From contig JAJKFJ010021125.1 of the NCBI GenBank assembly GCA_027382625.1, positions 62,001 to 126,000 of the forward strand: a stretch of DNA of 64,000 nucleotides, written 5' to 3'. The translations under genes were made by a program, and so were the position numbers. Below are positions 1 to 12,162 of the stretch, piece after piece. The stretch is from Tetmemena sp. SeJ-2015 (lineage: Eukaryota; Ciliophora; Spirotrichea; Sporadotrichida; Oxytrichidae). The notes under the pieces were generated by a model. That model saw nothing but the letters and a program-made list of their open reading frames with translations, had not been told where the DNA came from and searched no databases. How positions within the stretch are numbered: position 1 is the first letter of the stretch; every line of letters begins with the position of its first letter.

Positions 1-335
1 TTACAAACTCTAGTTTTTCTTTTTCTTCAGTAGTAAGATTTCTAACGTCCAAAAATTTGAGAGGAGGTGGGTCTATAATATCATATTTCTCCTCAGGTGT
101 TAATTTTCTCATCAATTGTGAAAGATGTAAAAACATGATTATGGTAAGAAAGTAAATCTTGCATGGTAATTGAGTTGTTTGGATCTTCAAAGAATGGACG
201 TTTAACTTTGTAAGTAATTGAGTCCGTGTTTTCCATACATTAGCAAGGAAGATGACTCTTTGAGGTGATGTTGAAATCTCTTTCTCCAGGATCAACTTAA
301 TCATCATTTGCATTCACTTTTTGACTATATTCCAT
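1..335 (-). CDS. N-terminal part of an unknown protein, cut by window edge
   Basis: Reading the minus strand from an ATG at 333-335 gives an open frame through the window edge (about 94 residues once one short IES is removed), beginning MEYSQKVNAND and containing YKVKRPFFEDP. TAA is used as Gln. The phrase I-[TA]-Y-x-[VI]-x-R-P-F-F-[DE]-D also occurs just before the catalytic loop of the sulfotransferase at 5.9-7.1 kb, so this may be the start of a paralogue, but no catalytic motif is visible here. Without removing the segment at 104-155 the frame shifts and meets TGA. Family is unproven; that it is coding is fairly sure. Confidence 0.55.
104..155 (-). other. IES, pointer TAA
   Basis: A 52-bp segment flanked by TAA (101-103 and 153-155, plus strand). 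Removal joins SITMQDL to TPEEKYD in one frame; retained, it brings in a frameshift and TGA. Confidence 0.5.
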
Positions 336-603
336 TAGATGGTCTCTGTTAATACATAAATTTCTTACATTAAAAGAGTATTAGCAATTTAAAAATAAAT
401 ATCGGTAAAGAAGTAGATCTTAATATCGTAACATTATTGGGGGTAATTAGGACTTATTGAAATTCTTCTTGACTTTATATTGTTTATTTTTCATTAAGAG
501 ACTATCATACTATTAGTTATTTGTCTATAACTAGATTTGTTGGAGGAGCATTTTATCTTTAAAAATTCTATGATTGCTAAACATTTGCCTAAGACTATTC
601 TAA

Positions 604-966
604 TCATTAATAAATCTAAAACTAAGGAGCAGAATGCATGCCTTGAGGGAGACCGGGGGAGGGCTTAGGAGAAGGTATAACTTTAAGGAGTGGTTATTTG
701 CCTGGAGACTCGTTTCCCGCCTTCTTTTTAGTAATGACAGGGTTTCCATCTGCATCTAATTTGGTTTACTTTTTCTTTGATTTCTTTTTCTTTTTGCCTG
801 TTTTTGCTGAACCTGGACTTGAAGCTGTGAGATCAGAGTTAAGCTGTTAGTTAGAGTTTGGCTAAAAATCTGGATCATTAATTAGGAGAGAGATCTCTTT
901 TTCCTCTTCTTCTATCTTTGAAGCCACTTCCATTACTGCCTCTAATGTTTACTATTTGGAGAGCAT
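604..966 (-). CDS. Small Lys-rich hypothetical protein
   Basis: An open frame of 120 residues from an ATG at 964-966 to TGA at 604-606 on the minus strand, with TAA/TAG read as Gln. It begins MLSKQQTLEAVMEVASKIEE, continues with acidic residues and NDPDF, then has a strongly basic middle (a run of Lys around residues 55-65) and a Ser/Pro-rich C-terminus. I recognise no family. It lies upstream of the gene at 1-335 on the same strand with AT-rich DNA between them. An upstream MDS could add more N-terminal sequence, because the ATG used is simply the first in this frame. Confidence 0.55.
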
Positions 967-1920
967 ATCTATATTTGAATCACTGAATATTATTACTACT
1001 AAAATAGTCACTGATTTGGTGATACATTTAAATTAATTAACAATGCTTAAAGAAAAACAATAAATTCAATATGAAGAAAGGTAAGTAGCTATTCTGTCTT
1101 TAGATTTAATGGCACTTCTCATTAATATTTATCATTATGTTTTTATTTAATGAGGAATTAAAGAAGGATTAAGTACTCCTGTGAATTAACACATACCAAA
1201 CTTGAGATTTTACTATTTTCATACTAATAATAGCCCATGCCATCAATCTTAAGACTGCAATATACCTCTATAATTACCCAATAGGAAAAGTAATTAGAAT
1301 AAAGAAGACCTGACCATACTGACTTAATTTAAAAAGCAAAGCCCAACAAATTTTAACATTTTATTAGACTTTAAGACACTAAAAATGGCAAAGATCTTGG
1401 CTAAACTTAGAAACTCAACAGTATTATGTTGCTCCTTCGAGTTTCACTATGAGAAAATGGCCAAAAATTAAGCTTAAATAAGAATTTCTACCAGATTTAT
1501 CTATAAATTTTGTAAGAAACTCTACTCTTAAATTAAATGATGAAATACGATTAAGGAACTACTTCTATATAGATAGGCTTTAAGTCTCACTATATTCTAT
1601 GGTTAACAAATAATTTTTTTAAAGAGACACCATATGCAGAGGGGCATAAATATCTTAGACTAGCCAATGGTTAGGAAAATTAAAATTAATTAATATTTAT
1701 ATTATGATATGGTTGAATAATGTGATTTATAGACCATTCAGCGAGCACTTTGCCAAAGTAATGAACAGACATTTGTTTGAGTAATTTTGATATAGAGCTA
1801 ACATTGAAAGAATGAAAAGGGAGAATGCCCTTTTCAAAGAAGAACTGGTAAATGATTTGATGTCTCTTATTTGTGTAGAACCTTGAAGCAGGAAAGTCTT
1901 CAATAAACCACAACTCTGTA
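967..1920. other. Mostly AT-rich DNA with weak coding-like patches
   Basis: No gene could be fixed here. A short plus-strand patch starting ATG at 1043 and a patch near 1330-1610 have protein-like composition but cannot be joined confidently. The minus-strand 75-aa reading at 1686-1913 starts MWFIEDFPASRF and is also possible. The N-terminal MDS of the docking protein that begins at 1921 should lie here or elsewhere in the genome. Confidence 0.4.
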
Positions 1921-3667
1921 GGAGCAGGCGGTAATATAGGATCCTAGATTGCAGTGCTTTAGAAGTTTGGAGATAACTATGCGAAGAGAATTGAAAAGGA
2001 GAAGAAAAAATTGGAGGAGCTGAATTCAAAGATAAAAGACGTCCAAGGAAAAATAGAATCTTAACGTCGCCTCATCAAAGATAACTAAGGGCAAAAGGAG
2101 AGTAACGAGGACGTTGCAAGGAAGATTAAATCACTTGAGAATAGACTTGACAAGCAATTGTAGAAGTTTAATTAGGCAGTAGCTTAAAATAAGAACTTGA
2201 GGGAGTAGATTGACGCACTAAGAAGGGAAAGAGTGGTGTTCGATAATATCTACAAGAAATTAGAAACTGAACTTAAGAAAAAGAAAGATGATATGATGAG
2301 AATCATAGAGAGAGCTGAGAAAGCGTACATGCAGAGAGAATAGGCAAAGAGGGAAATGAATGAGCTCAAGAGAGAAGCAGAGAAAGAGCAAGAGGAGTTC
2401 GAGAGAGAATGGAACAAGTTGGGACAACTGATTGAGAAGGATAAGCAAGTCAAGGATTTCATCAAAACATAGGAGGATAACAATAAGGCTCATACAAATG
2501 CTCAAGGTAACACATTCATTAAATTTATGAATGATATTTTATCATTAATATTAACTTTGATTGCTAAACTCTGTGGCAGGAGGCAATGGAAATTCAAACA
2601 TGGAAGGAACAAGAGGAGACTTGAAATCTTAAAGGCAAGAAAATATAAATGAGCTCACAAATACTGAGAAAAGTTTGAAGAAGCAAGTAGCGTAAACTGG
2701 ATGGGCAATAGCAAGAGACACTGCAAATATCCATTTGTCTATGGCAAAGGTTCAGTAATACGAAGAGGCATTTAATTCAATTAAGGCAGCCACCCACCTC
2801 AATGATATCGATTAGCTAGTGACTGAATTTGTTCAAGCTGAGGATCACAATTACTCACTGTACAAGTACGTGGGAGAGCTTACTAATGAGATGGATGAGC
2901 TTGAAGACGAGATAAAGAGAATCCGCGAGGAGATAGACAAATATAGGGGTCATGGAGTAAACAACGAAAATAATAGGGAGAAAATTTTAGACAAGCTCAA
3001 CAAAGAACTGTCAGCTACTGAAAGTGAAACTCGTGAATATGAAAAGCAGTATCAAGAAACCATGAAGACTATGAACGCACTTAAGGTGGGAATTCAAAGC
3101 ATCTTCGAGAGGATAGGCTGCAACGTGGACGTAGTTCCTGAATTAATAGGCGCTACAGGCGTTACAGAGAGTAATATGATGCACTATCACTTATATATGT
3201 TTTGATATCTTGGTGTGATTGAATAAAGAACGAATGAGGTTCTGCAAATGTATGCAGCTTGCTAATCTAAAGGAGGATTTGATTCCTAGCAAATTCCCGC
3301 TACTGGGGGCGCCCTTGGTCTTCCAGGATCAAACTTCAACAATTTGGGTCCACTATCTGCTGGAGGTGTTGCCTCAACTACTCCAGGTGCGGGAGGGAAA
3401 GGAGGTGCAGCTGCTGGAGGAGCAGAAGAGAAGATAAATTTGGATGCACCTGACTTGCTGCTTCTTGAAGATGATGAGGAGAGGAAGAGTGATGAAGACG
3501 ACACAAGAAGATTCACTATCAAAGATTTCAAAGAGAAAGCATAGAAGTTTGTTAAAGATAACTTCGACAAGTATGCTGCTAAGAAAAAGCCAAAAGCTAA
3601 AAATGCAGCTGCTAATGGAGGAGCTTAAGGGGCAGCTAACTAAGACCTTAATAATATTAAGAACTGA
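1921..3667 (+). CDS. Outer dynein arm docking complex coiled-coil protein (CCDC63/CCDC114/ODA1-like)
   Basis: After removal of one intron and one IES the frame holds exactly 550 residues to TGA at 3665-3667. The long coiled coil contains SLENRLDKQLQKFNQA and RRERVVFDNIYKKLE, the signature block of the ODA-DC1/CCDC63/CCDC114 family that anchors outer dynein arms to axonemal doublets. A Gly/Ala-rich linker, an acidic stretch (LLLLEDDEER) and a Lys-rich tail end the protein. No ATG precedes 1921 in frame (TGA near 1858), so the N-terminal MDS is missing or displaced. A paralogue lies on the minus strand at 57.1-59.3 kb and aligns throughout, including ESNM[ML]-x-YLG and the FGDNYA start of the coil. 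Confidence 0.88.
2507..2579 (+). other. Intron (GT-AG) or IES in docking-protein gene
   Basis: A 73-bp AT-rich insert begins GTAACA and ends GGCAG. Removal gives AQGGNGNSNMEG in frame. The direct repeat AGG at both edges means an IES with pointer AGG would give the same product, so sequence alone cannot decide. Confidence 0.65.
3189..3209 (+). other. IES, pointer TATC
   Basis: A 21-bp segment flanked by TATC (3185-3188, 3206-3209) carries an in-frame TGA. Removal yields ESNMMHYLGVIEQR, matching ESNMLSYLGFIEK in the paralogue at 57-59 kb. Confidence 0.8.
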
Positions 3668-3778
3668 CTTATATTTAGTTTCATATTGAGATAATAGCAT
3701 CTATTTTTAAATATTTTAAAATTAACCCATTTAAAATCGAATGACGTTTAAATTATTAATTATTAAATTCATACGGAA

Positions 3779-4910
3779 ATGTTGGGACGTGAGCGTTAAA
3801 CCAAAATTGAGAACTTTGTTAGAAATTGGATGGAAGTTGCAGTGCAACCTCCTGAGCACAGGATGTATGAATGGATGGAAGCGATAATGGAATTAGTAGC
3901 ACCAGAAGGAGACTATGATTGGATCCAGAAGGTGTTTGAGTAACCAACTGAAAATAGGGTTCGAGAGTTAGAAGATAAGTTCTTTTGATATGGACAAGAA
4001 TGGAATCATGAAAGATAGTCAGTGCCTTGCATTATTTAATAAGTGGCCTGCATCCAGGTTAAAACAACCCCCAGACTGTGTCAAGTAACACATGCTGCAA
4101 GCTTATACATTACTCCAGATATAGTAATGGCATCCAACCAATTGACTGCACACAGCAGATAGAATAGAACAGTTAAACTGGATTCGACTTTGGGAAATCA
4201 GAAGGATTGGAGAAATTAAGTACCAAATAGTGACTGCTAGCCAAGGCAAAGCTTAGCCAAGAGCCTGAGCAGCAAGTAGAGGAGAAGCGCTACTCCACAC
4301 AACTAATTAAGGAAACATAAGTCTTATAATTTACAGAAATAATCCAACTGAGATCGTAAACTAGGTTATAGACTCTGGATCTGAACAAAATATGGAAGTA
4401 TAGGAAGATGTCCAGATGGACCCTGAAAACCTTATTGAAATTGGTTAAGAGGAGCCGTTCCAATGTGACCCAAGAATCGTGTAAGCTAACCTAGTAAATA
4501 ATGGATGGAGAGTGTACTGAGGTTGATGAGATCATCAGACGTTTATCATAAATAAAACCATCAAGACCATTTTGATTTAACTTTACTGAAGTTATTGGAA
4601 GATAAAAAAGAAGAAGATGAGGTGGGGGAGCTATCAATGACGCGAAAAGCTGAGCTCATTCAGCGGGAACGCTAAACTAATAATTAGTAGGAGCAACAGA
4701 CCGAATAGATGCTTGATGTTGAACAAAGTATCTTTTAATATCAAGTGGAACAAGATATAGCTGTTAAAGTTGGAAATATTGCCTCTAGAAGAAGAAAAAG
4801 AAAAACAAGAAAAAGAAGAGAGTCCAAGTATATAGAGAGACTGAGCACTCTTACTTATCAAACTCCGGGAATATCAAGGATATGGATGTTACTTGAGTGC
4901 GCTTCATAAA
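3779..4910 (+). CDS. EF-hand-like protein with unresolved frame breaks
   Basis: The frame opens at ATG 3779-3781 (MLGRERQTKIENF) and runs to TGA at 3986-3988, but one base earlier a second frame begins FFDMDKNGIMKD, which has the D-x-D-x-N-G calcium-loop pattern of an EF hand. The region after it is coding-like in more than one frame (Gln-, Glu- and Ser-rich), then gives a Lys/Glu-rich stretch to about 4910. Tiny IESs, a germline mutation or scrambling could explain the breaks. I cannot give one consistent protein. The EF-hand call rests on a single loop, so function (calcium sensing) is only a suggestion. Confidence 0.45.
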
Positions 4911-5635
4911 TCTTTTGTAATTACCATTAGGTTTTCCTAGCAGATTGGCCTAAGGCCCAATCCGTATTATTAATCTTTATAACAAAAAGAATCACTTAAT
5001 TAAAGTTTGTAATTTCGCCCTCTAATTAAATAATTTAATATAGTTTATAAATTTTTAATTTATAATTTATTTAGAAATTTACATTTTCTTTAAAAAAAAA
5101 AAAAAAATAATATCATCGAAATTTAATTAAATTATTAAAAAATAATTCTTGCTAAATTTTTGTAACTGTAGATAATAAAAATTTTAATGGTAATTACTTT
5201 TGAAAATAAAATAATTTCTTTATGGTTAATTTAAATCTTTTATTTGAAGAGAATAAAAAAAATTTACATTAATCACAATTTTTAAACATATTCCTTTGAT
5301 AATTTAAATTAAGTTTTAAAAGGAAGAACGAAAATATGTGTTAAATGTGTTAAATTTAAATAATTATTCCTTTAATTAACAGGCAAAGAATTTGAAGTTT
5401 TTAAAATAATATCTGACTGATCAGGGGTGTTATAAAATTTTTTTTTAAAAAAAAAATTTTTGATTGGTAATTGAAACAAGAGATCCAGTATAAATAAAAT
5501 ATTGCAATAACATTGAAATCCTAATTAATAATTTTATGTATTAATACATTTGAAATAATTCTAAGCTATAGTCTATATACTTAGATTTCTAAACAATTTA
5601 ACATTAAATATCTTGTAGATAAAGCTTATAAAGTA
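4911..5635. other. AT-rich non-coding stretch
   Basis: Very AT-rich with long A and T runs, including an A/T palindrome at about 5438-5462. No coding signal, RNA gene or repeat family was recognised. Confidence 0.6.
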
Positions 5636-5860
5636 TCATTTTTATTCTTAATCATCCTGCCTTTGAGCAGTTCTATCTACGATGGTGACCTTTTTCCTGA
5701 GAGCTCTTTTAAATCTGTAAGTAGTACGGCCTTCCTTATAAAGAGCAGTCTTTTTTCGGAGAAGGAGAGCTGGGTAGTTGATGAATATAGACGTTATTTC
5801 TTCTGCATCTACTTATTCTCGAGACTTAGCAAGGGCTTCAATGTTATAGTTATCAATCAC
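5636..5860 (-). CDS. Orphan C-terminal coding segment, unknown protein
   Basis: On the minus strand an open frame of about 75 residues ends at TGA (5636-5638) and includes EALAKSREQVDAEEI and a basic tail (RALRKKVTIVDR). Composition is typical of coding sequence here and not of the AT-rich flanks. It has no start of its own and touches the sulfotransferase 3' end in another frame, so it looks like the last MDS of a gene whose other segments lie elsewhere. No family recognised. Confidence 0.5.
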
Positions 5861-7134
5861 TAATTCTAAAATAAACTGAATTTAGATTAAGTATAGGAGT
5901 GAACGAATTCTGGTTGTGGATGGATGTCTGTTTATTTAGTATAAGTGTCAGTGTAGCCAAACCTGTCTAGTAAGTCATTTGCATACTTGTAGATAAAGTC
6001 AAGTTGTTCTTAGTTAAACTTATCTATATTGCTGTTCACCTTTCCCTCTCTTGGCTTATAAATCTCAGGGGCCTTTTCTTTGACTGCTAGTTCAATAAAT
6101 CTTTCAATCAAACTTCCCTCAATAGTCTCTTCGTTCAAAACGAACTTGAATAACTCTGTCATTTATTTACACACATATTCTTTTAATAGAAAATGAGAAG
6201 AAAATGAATTGCTCTCTTTGGATCTCTAAGTATATCTTCGTACCTAATGATGTGAACTGGTATTTTAGCATTGAGCCAGAAGTCGTGGAAATCTTTCCAT
6301 ACAGTAATTTCTTAGCCAATGAACTCATTCCACTCTTCAGGGAATTTAGCGTAGTCGCCAGGGTGCATTGACTTATTGTGCGAGCCTGTACAAACCATGT
6401 TGAATAAAGAAGTTATTGCATCCAAGGGATTTAATTCAAAGTAAATGAAGAGTTTAATATTTCTAACTTCAAGAATGCATCTTTCTGCGTAAAACTTAGT
6501 CTTGCCATATCTTTCTGGGTAGTGAGTCTTAACTACAAGAACTCTTTTGTCAACCAATCCTTCCCCGTGAAGGCCTTAGAGCATGAGTTCTTTATTTAGT
6601 TTTTTCTCTATATCGCAATCACTTCCAGTCACTAAGCCCATTATTTTCTCTACGTAAGCCCTCAATAAATATAATGAATAAAGTATTTCCAGATCTTGGG
6701 TAGCTTGCTAGAATAACTGTCTCTTGGTCTTCTGGGCCAATATCAGTATTATCAATATACCCAAGTTAAGGCAAAGTAACTAGTCCATTCTAGCCTGATG
6801 ATTACTAGCTATTTCCGCCATCGCTTTCCATCACTACATCACTTTCATAATCTCTCAGCTTAGTCAGCAAATAATTAATGCATTTAATAACTTGTAATTT
6901 ATATTTAAGGATTTGAGTTTACTTGCATGCTTCAAATAAGGGCTTTCTATGGGAAAAATCGTCAAAGAATGGTCTCTCTATCTCGTAAGCAATATTTCCC
7001 TCCCTAAGAATCGGTTCCTTAGAATTTATAAATTATTTAAATTATAGAATTTCTATCTTGAGGCTTGCTACATTAAACTTTAATTTACGAATGGGCTTTA
7101 CTTATTTAGTTAATTGGGAGTGCTCTCCATTGAG
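5857..7134 (-). CDS. Sulfotransferase (Sulfotransfer_1-type)
   Basis: Transfers sulfate from PAPS to an acceptor. The minus-strand protein has ILASYPRSGNT, the 5'-phosphosulfate-binding loop of cytosolic and Golgi sulfotransferases, then VVKTHYPER and, further on, ELNPLDAITSLFN and VHIIRYEDILRDPK, the 3'-phosphate-binding and C-terminal motifs of the family. Ends at TGA 5857-5859 after a TYTK-rich tail. Two IESs interrupt it; one lies directly after the PAPS loop. The reading continues upstream to about 7134 (LNGEHSQLTKQ) without an ATG, so the first MDS is not identified. Substrate cannot be told. Confidence 0.85.
6164..6210 (-). other. IES, pointer AAT (ATT on plus)
   Basis: A 47-bp segment flanked by ATT at 6161-6163 and 6208-6210. 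Removal joins EDILRDPKRAM to TELFKFVLNEE in frame. Confidence 0.75.
6670..6682 (-). other. 13-bp IES, pointer TTTATT
   Basis: On the minus strand TTTATT occurs twice around CATTATA. Removal changes a shifted reading into YPRSGNTLLRAYVEK, the expected continuation of the PAPS-binding loop in this family. Confidence 0.85.
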
Positions 7135-8158
7135 ATCAGATTATTATTTAGCAATTGTTTTTATAAAATATATTTATAATTTAAATTCAAATAAACTTTA
7201 GAGAAAAGGTATGTTCAATTTAGATAAGTGAAGTAATTAAATAGTTCATTTAGAGTCCATTTTTAGCTCTAATACATATAGGGTATTACTTAAACTGAAC
7301 TGAATTTAAGGTTTTGAGATATGAATATGCTTAGTCTTTTCTTTTTGAATATTTAATTTATATATAATTGGTAAAATATGATATGCTATTGTCCTGGAAT
7401 AGCCGTTAAGAGGGTGTTAGACTAGGTTTGAAAGTCTTGATGATTCAATAATTGATTAACAGCTTATATGCTGATAGGAGTGAATTACTCATTCAATGGT
7501 GCTGATTCACGAAGTAAGTTTTTATTGTTTAAGTTTAGAGAGGGCACCAAAAGCTAATTATTTGCGCTGGGGATTTTATTTTAATCTCCATCAATCAAAA
7601 ATTAATTGGATAGATTGAAATAATGTTAATATTTGTGTAAATGAGATGATCGCTAAATGAATAACTTCTTTTTTCCTTTTTCTTAGATTATTTAAGTGCT
7701 TTAGAGACAAAGTCTTTCTCAATATTAAAACAAGTAAAATAAATATAAAAGTATACAAGATAATTATACTATAAGTAATTTAATTATAGAATAACTGGAT
7801 CAATGCTATTATATCTAGAAGACTTTTGAAAATATAAAGTATAAAACACAAACTATTTATTAAATTTGAAGGTATACTCTAGAATTTACCCGGTTCAAGT
7901 ATTATTAAATATAAGGTGTGCAATTATTTTAATTTATCTTAAGTTAAATTTTAAACCAAATTTATATATTGGTTATATAAAATACGAATAATTTATAATC
8001 AGCTCGATGCTTTATTTTCTAAAGTAAATGCATTACCATGTCAAAGATAAAAATAAATTTAAAAAGTGAAGAATAAAAAGTATTTTTTTAATAATTTTTG
8101 AATAAATACCAAAAGTTTTAATTTAAATAGTTTATCATATTTCTTTTTAAGTTTTTTC
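7135..8158. other. AT-rich non-coding stretch
   Basis: Long AT-rich DNA between the sulfotransferase and the kelch gene. No credible open frame, RNA gene or repeat was seen. Confidence 0.55.
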
Positions 8159-10905
8159 TCATTAATGCTTCAAGTTTTGTTTGATAACTTGTGGTTTATT
8201 TTTGGGTGATGTGAGAATCGAATTTCTGAGACCTTTTAAATCCTAATTATGATTGGGAATAAGCATATTATGTTGATTTATGTCCTAATTAATTAAATCT
8301 TTAGCTCTTTATTTGAAGGTGTCTTTATGCTGGAGTGGATTTATTTTATTAGCATTACTTTTGGGCTCTAATTCTGCTGTCATATCTTTTGTTTCTGCAA
8401 TAGATATAAATTTAAGAAATAATAATTGAATTATAAGATTGATTATCAATCAATGGAGAAATACTTTCTTTTTATGCGTTATTCATAACCTTTGTCATCT
8501 TTTTAGTGATTCTTCTTGAGTTTATATCCCCTCTCTCCTTTTTACTCTATTTTGAGTAACACATTAAAATAATTTGTTTAATTGAGACTTCAATCATTTT
8601 GCTTTAAACTCCCCCAAAAATTATTATTATCCTATTCAATTTAAAACTAAAAATAAGTTTTTTTTATAAATAAGAACCAAAACAGCTTAAATCAATCAGA
8701 AGAAGTAAAACTAAAATTATATCAAACTTATATTTAAATTTGTGACAATGAGAATCTTCTGCCATCATTATTTAATTCAAAAGTTGTAAGAAATTAAATT
8801 ATAAAAAACTCTTTTTAAAAAATAATAGTTAAATCTTTTATTCCACTTTTATATATATCTCTTTCAATCATCATAAAATGCTATAGGGTTGCAAAACAGA
8901 AATTTACAAATTTAAATTTAAATTTAATTAACATTTTTTAACTTTTATAAGTTGAATATTCTCTCAGAGTTTCTATGATAGTCTACTATAATTGCCATTG
9001 CATGGTTTGCCATTCTCTCAATTCTTGAAGGAGAAGTGATTGAATACTTGAGTTGAATCCAAGTCTTTTTTTGAATGAGAAAGATATGCATGTCATTAAG
9101 AAATGGAGACTGATCATTATCATTTATTTGATATTAGTCTTGTTGAATTTAAGATTGAGTATTAAAGTTCTAAGATAGAGTGAGTTTAGGGTTAAGTTAG
9201 GCTTATTATTTTTATCTTTGGGCTTCATCATTTCTTCCTTACTAAAATTTAAATAAATTTGTTTAAGATTTAAATCTTCCTCCTACTACGATAAGAGCTT
9301 GAGAGAGCGGAAGATAGGACATTGAATGATTAATTCTCGGAGATGGTGGAGTACCTTCATTTTACTTAATCGTTTTCCATTCCGCATTCTTTATGAGTCC
9401 ATCAGATATACTAAACTTTAGGAATCTAAGTTTGTTTTAAAATTCGCCCTTATTATTCACCCCTCCGAAAATATATATCCCATCATTAGAGTCATCATAT
9501 TTTATACACAAATAATTTGCTTAATAAGTTTGATTAGTTATTTATGCTAATAAATTCTTAATACTGAAAACTAAAAATAGGCATTAAATTTAATTTAAGG
9601 TGTTTTATTCATTAATATAAAAATAATATTGCTCGTAAGTCTTATTTGGCTTTCTTAAAATGACTGGTGCAGATGCTGCTGATGCTAATCCTTCAATTGG
9701 TTTTAAAATTGAAACTTTCTACCAAAAGTAGTCATTTAAGTCTAAGCTAAGAAGCTCGTTTGTAATTTAACCATTATCCATATATTGAAAGAATAAGTTT
9801 ATATATCTTCATTTTAATTCGTAAAAAATAAGTATATGAAGAATATGATTAGATTATCGATAGAAGTGCCGCTCTTACCACTTCAGTGTTTAGATCATAA
9901 AAAAGATCTCTCAGTATCAGTTATCGTGTGTGTTTTTAGGTTTGAGCTGAACCCTTCTTGATATTGTTCAAAAGTAAGAAAATGCAAGAATATTTGTTAA
10001 AATTTGATAATTTCAGCGATATGCTGTTGACCGTAGGGAGTGCCAAATTTTCCTAAGCACTTGCATCGTTCCTTTGAATTTGTAGGGTTTTATCAGAATC
10101 TTTTGGTATTAGATTTGGTGTTAGTTGTAGAAGCAGACATATAAAGTGAATTATCTTTAAATTTAAAGATTAATATATTTTTAATGACTAAACAAGGACT
10201 TAAATATAATGTATTACTTAGAAAAAATTAATCCACCATAATCTATAATTATTCACACTATAATAACCCCCATATACAAGCATACTGGTTTCTATTTTTA
10301 GAGTTAAATTATAATTTTGATAGATGGTATTACTTACTGTAAATTGCTTAATAAAATAATATTTTGCAGCACAATGGCTTCTTCTTGGCTATATACTAAT
10401 CCCACTAGTCTTGAGTACACTCATTTACTTTTCTTGAAGATCAAATACTACAACCTAGCTAATGCACTCTCGCTGTTGTCGCTTCTTGTTGTACATGTAG
10501 CAGCCTCCAAAAATTAATATTTTTTGAGCTTGCTGATTTAGGAGGCTTTTAGTATCTTTAAAATATGGAAGAGCGGTGTGTTACAATCGGCCATCTAACT
10601 TCTCCTTATTCTCGTAGTCAAATTTGTTCCACTATACATGATCTTAGATTAGTTTTAACTCATATTAATTAAAGTTTATAATATTTAATCATGGACATCT
10701 TTGGTGCATTCATGGCTTATTCCCCCAATAAGATATGCTCTTTAATTAGCATATACCACAGTCGCTGCTTCTCTTGGAGGAGGATTCATATAAGAGTCTT
10801 CTAATCTCTTGCACTCTACAAATATTCTCTCATTTCTCATATAGCCCTATTCTTCTATATTTATATTAGAAACACCAGAGCTTATCTCATTAGCAAAATT
10901 ATATA
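8159..10905 (-). CDS. Kelch-repeat protein
   Basis: Read on the minus strand from about 10.9 kb down to TGA at 8159-8161, several MDSs give successive kelch blades: YLIGGISHE, ILIFGGCYMYNKK followed by CISQVVVFDL, MLVYGGYYS, ITNELLSLDLNDYFW, IYIFGGVNNKG and LIVVGGRF. Kelch repeats form a beta-propeller used for protein binding. After the propeller comes a Gln/Asn-rich linker, a helical part (SRIERMANHAMA) and a polar C-terminus ending NLKHQ. Between blades are AT-rich segments not all of which I could place exactly, and the start codon is not fixed. It is head-to-head with the gene at 10975. Partner and process are unknown. Confidence 0.75.
8405..8438 (-). other. IES, pointer TCT (AGA on plus)
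   Basis: A 34-bp AT-rich segment flanked by AGA at 8402-8404 and 8436-8438. Removal joins PLIDNQS to IAETKDMTAELE in frame near the end of the kelch gene. Confidence 0.7.
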
Positions 10906-10974
10906 AATGTTTGTACAATACAATTGAATAAAATATTAACAATAATAAAAGCTTTAAATATAGGATGAATACGA

Positions 10975-12162
10975 ATGCAGGATCGGAGGTAAGAGATATT
11001 TGAGATAAATTCAATAGTAGACGTTGATGGAAGACATTATGTTCAGATGGTTAACTCCTAGATGAGTCAATTGTTATTCCTAAGTTCGAAACACATAGGT
11101 GAAACTTTTTTTTATTTTTTTCTGACAAATATATATATATAAAACAGCAACAACAATAGTAATAGTAACAGTAGCAAAAGCAGTAGTAAAAATATTTGAA
11201 GAGATATTTATGATGACGATAAAGAATTTTAATTAGCGGAAGAATAGTTTAAAAGAGGAAAAGTTTGAAAATAAATTAGGAATATTTACAAAAAGTGAAA
11301 ATCAAAGCTGATGTAGTTAGTCTCAAAAGTACGGTTATAAATTTAGTGATGTCTTTATTAATTAAATCATCAGATCTTTTATACATCTCTTTTTAACAAT
11401 CTCTCTAATCCATTCATATTCTACCTTTAATAGATTAGTCTATTTAGAAATAAAAATAGAATAGTTTTCGCCTAATAGATAAATATCAGGCACTATTAGA
11501 GTGACTTCTATTATAATAAAAATTAAATTTTGCGAGTAAATTTAAAAAGATCTCGCAAGCTCATGTTTAGAGATTTTAACCTCTCTTTTACTTCAGCATC
11601 GCTATTAGCTAGCCTAGCCACCATATTGATTCAGTTTTACAGGCATTTATAGTTTCTCTCTGTTTAGTTTCCTAAGCCTTCTCAAGAGACGAAAAATGAG
11701 TTAGTTCACTAGATCTCTAAATGGCAATGCTTTTTCTCAAATTTTTCTGTTCTCAAGCTTGCTTCTAGACTTGAATTTGTTCTTCCAGATGACCTCACTA
11801 ATTCTTAAGCCTCATGTATTTGAAAATTTATTTCCCTAAGCCAGTATATCTTAATTTCGCAGCTTATTGTCTGCCAAATGAGGCCAATGAACTTGCTGAC
11901 CTTTCGCGCAAATTTTCTACTTTGAGAAATAAGATATCCAACATGGAGGTCCAGTGCTAGCAGTATTAAAGTTTAAGCATCACAAATGGCCATTCACTAT
12001 GCTCAATATATCGCCCTCTATAAGGATTCTTTATTTGAACGTAGGCAAAAAATATTAACTATTGACTGGGATTTCATAGAGATCCCGCTTAGAATTTATG
12101 CACTTGATAAGCTTGTCCACAGTCGATTTTAGTTTCCTCCATTTAATGTAAGAGAATTATGA
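10975..12162 (+). CDS. Unknown protein, several MDSs
   Basis: The likely first segment starts ATG 10975-10977 (MQDRRQEIFEINSIVDVDGR). A second carries an Asn/Ser tract (NSNNNSNSNSSK) and YDDDKEFQLAEEQ. A third, about 11350-11823, reads KLMFRDFNLSFTSASLLASL with a hydrophobic stretch, then FPKPSQETKNELVHQ. Last segments read LPNEANELADLSRKFSTL and KILTIDWDFIEIPLRIYAL, ending FNVREL at TGA 12160-12162. Segment joins are inferred from frame and composition only; some small IESs remain unplaced. No family is recognised. It is divergent from the kelch gene, with about 70 bp between their nearest coding parts. Confidence 0.5.
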
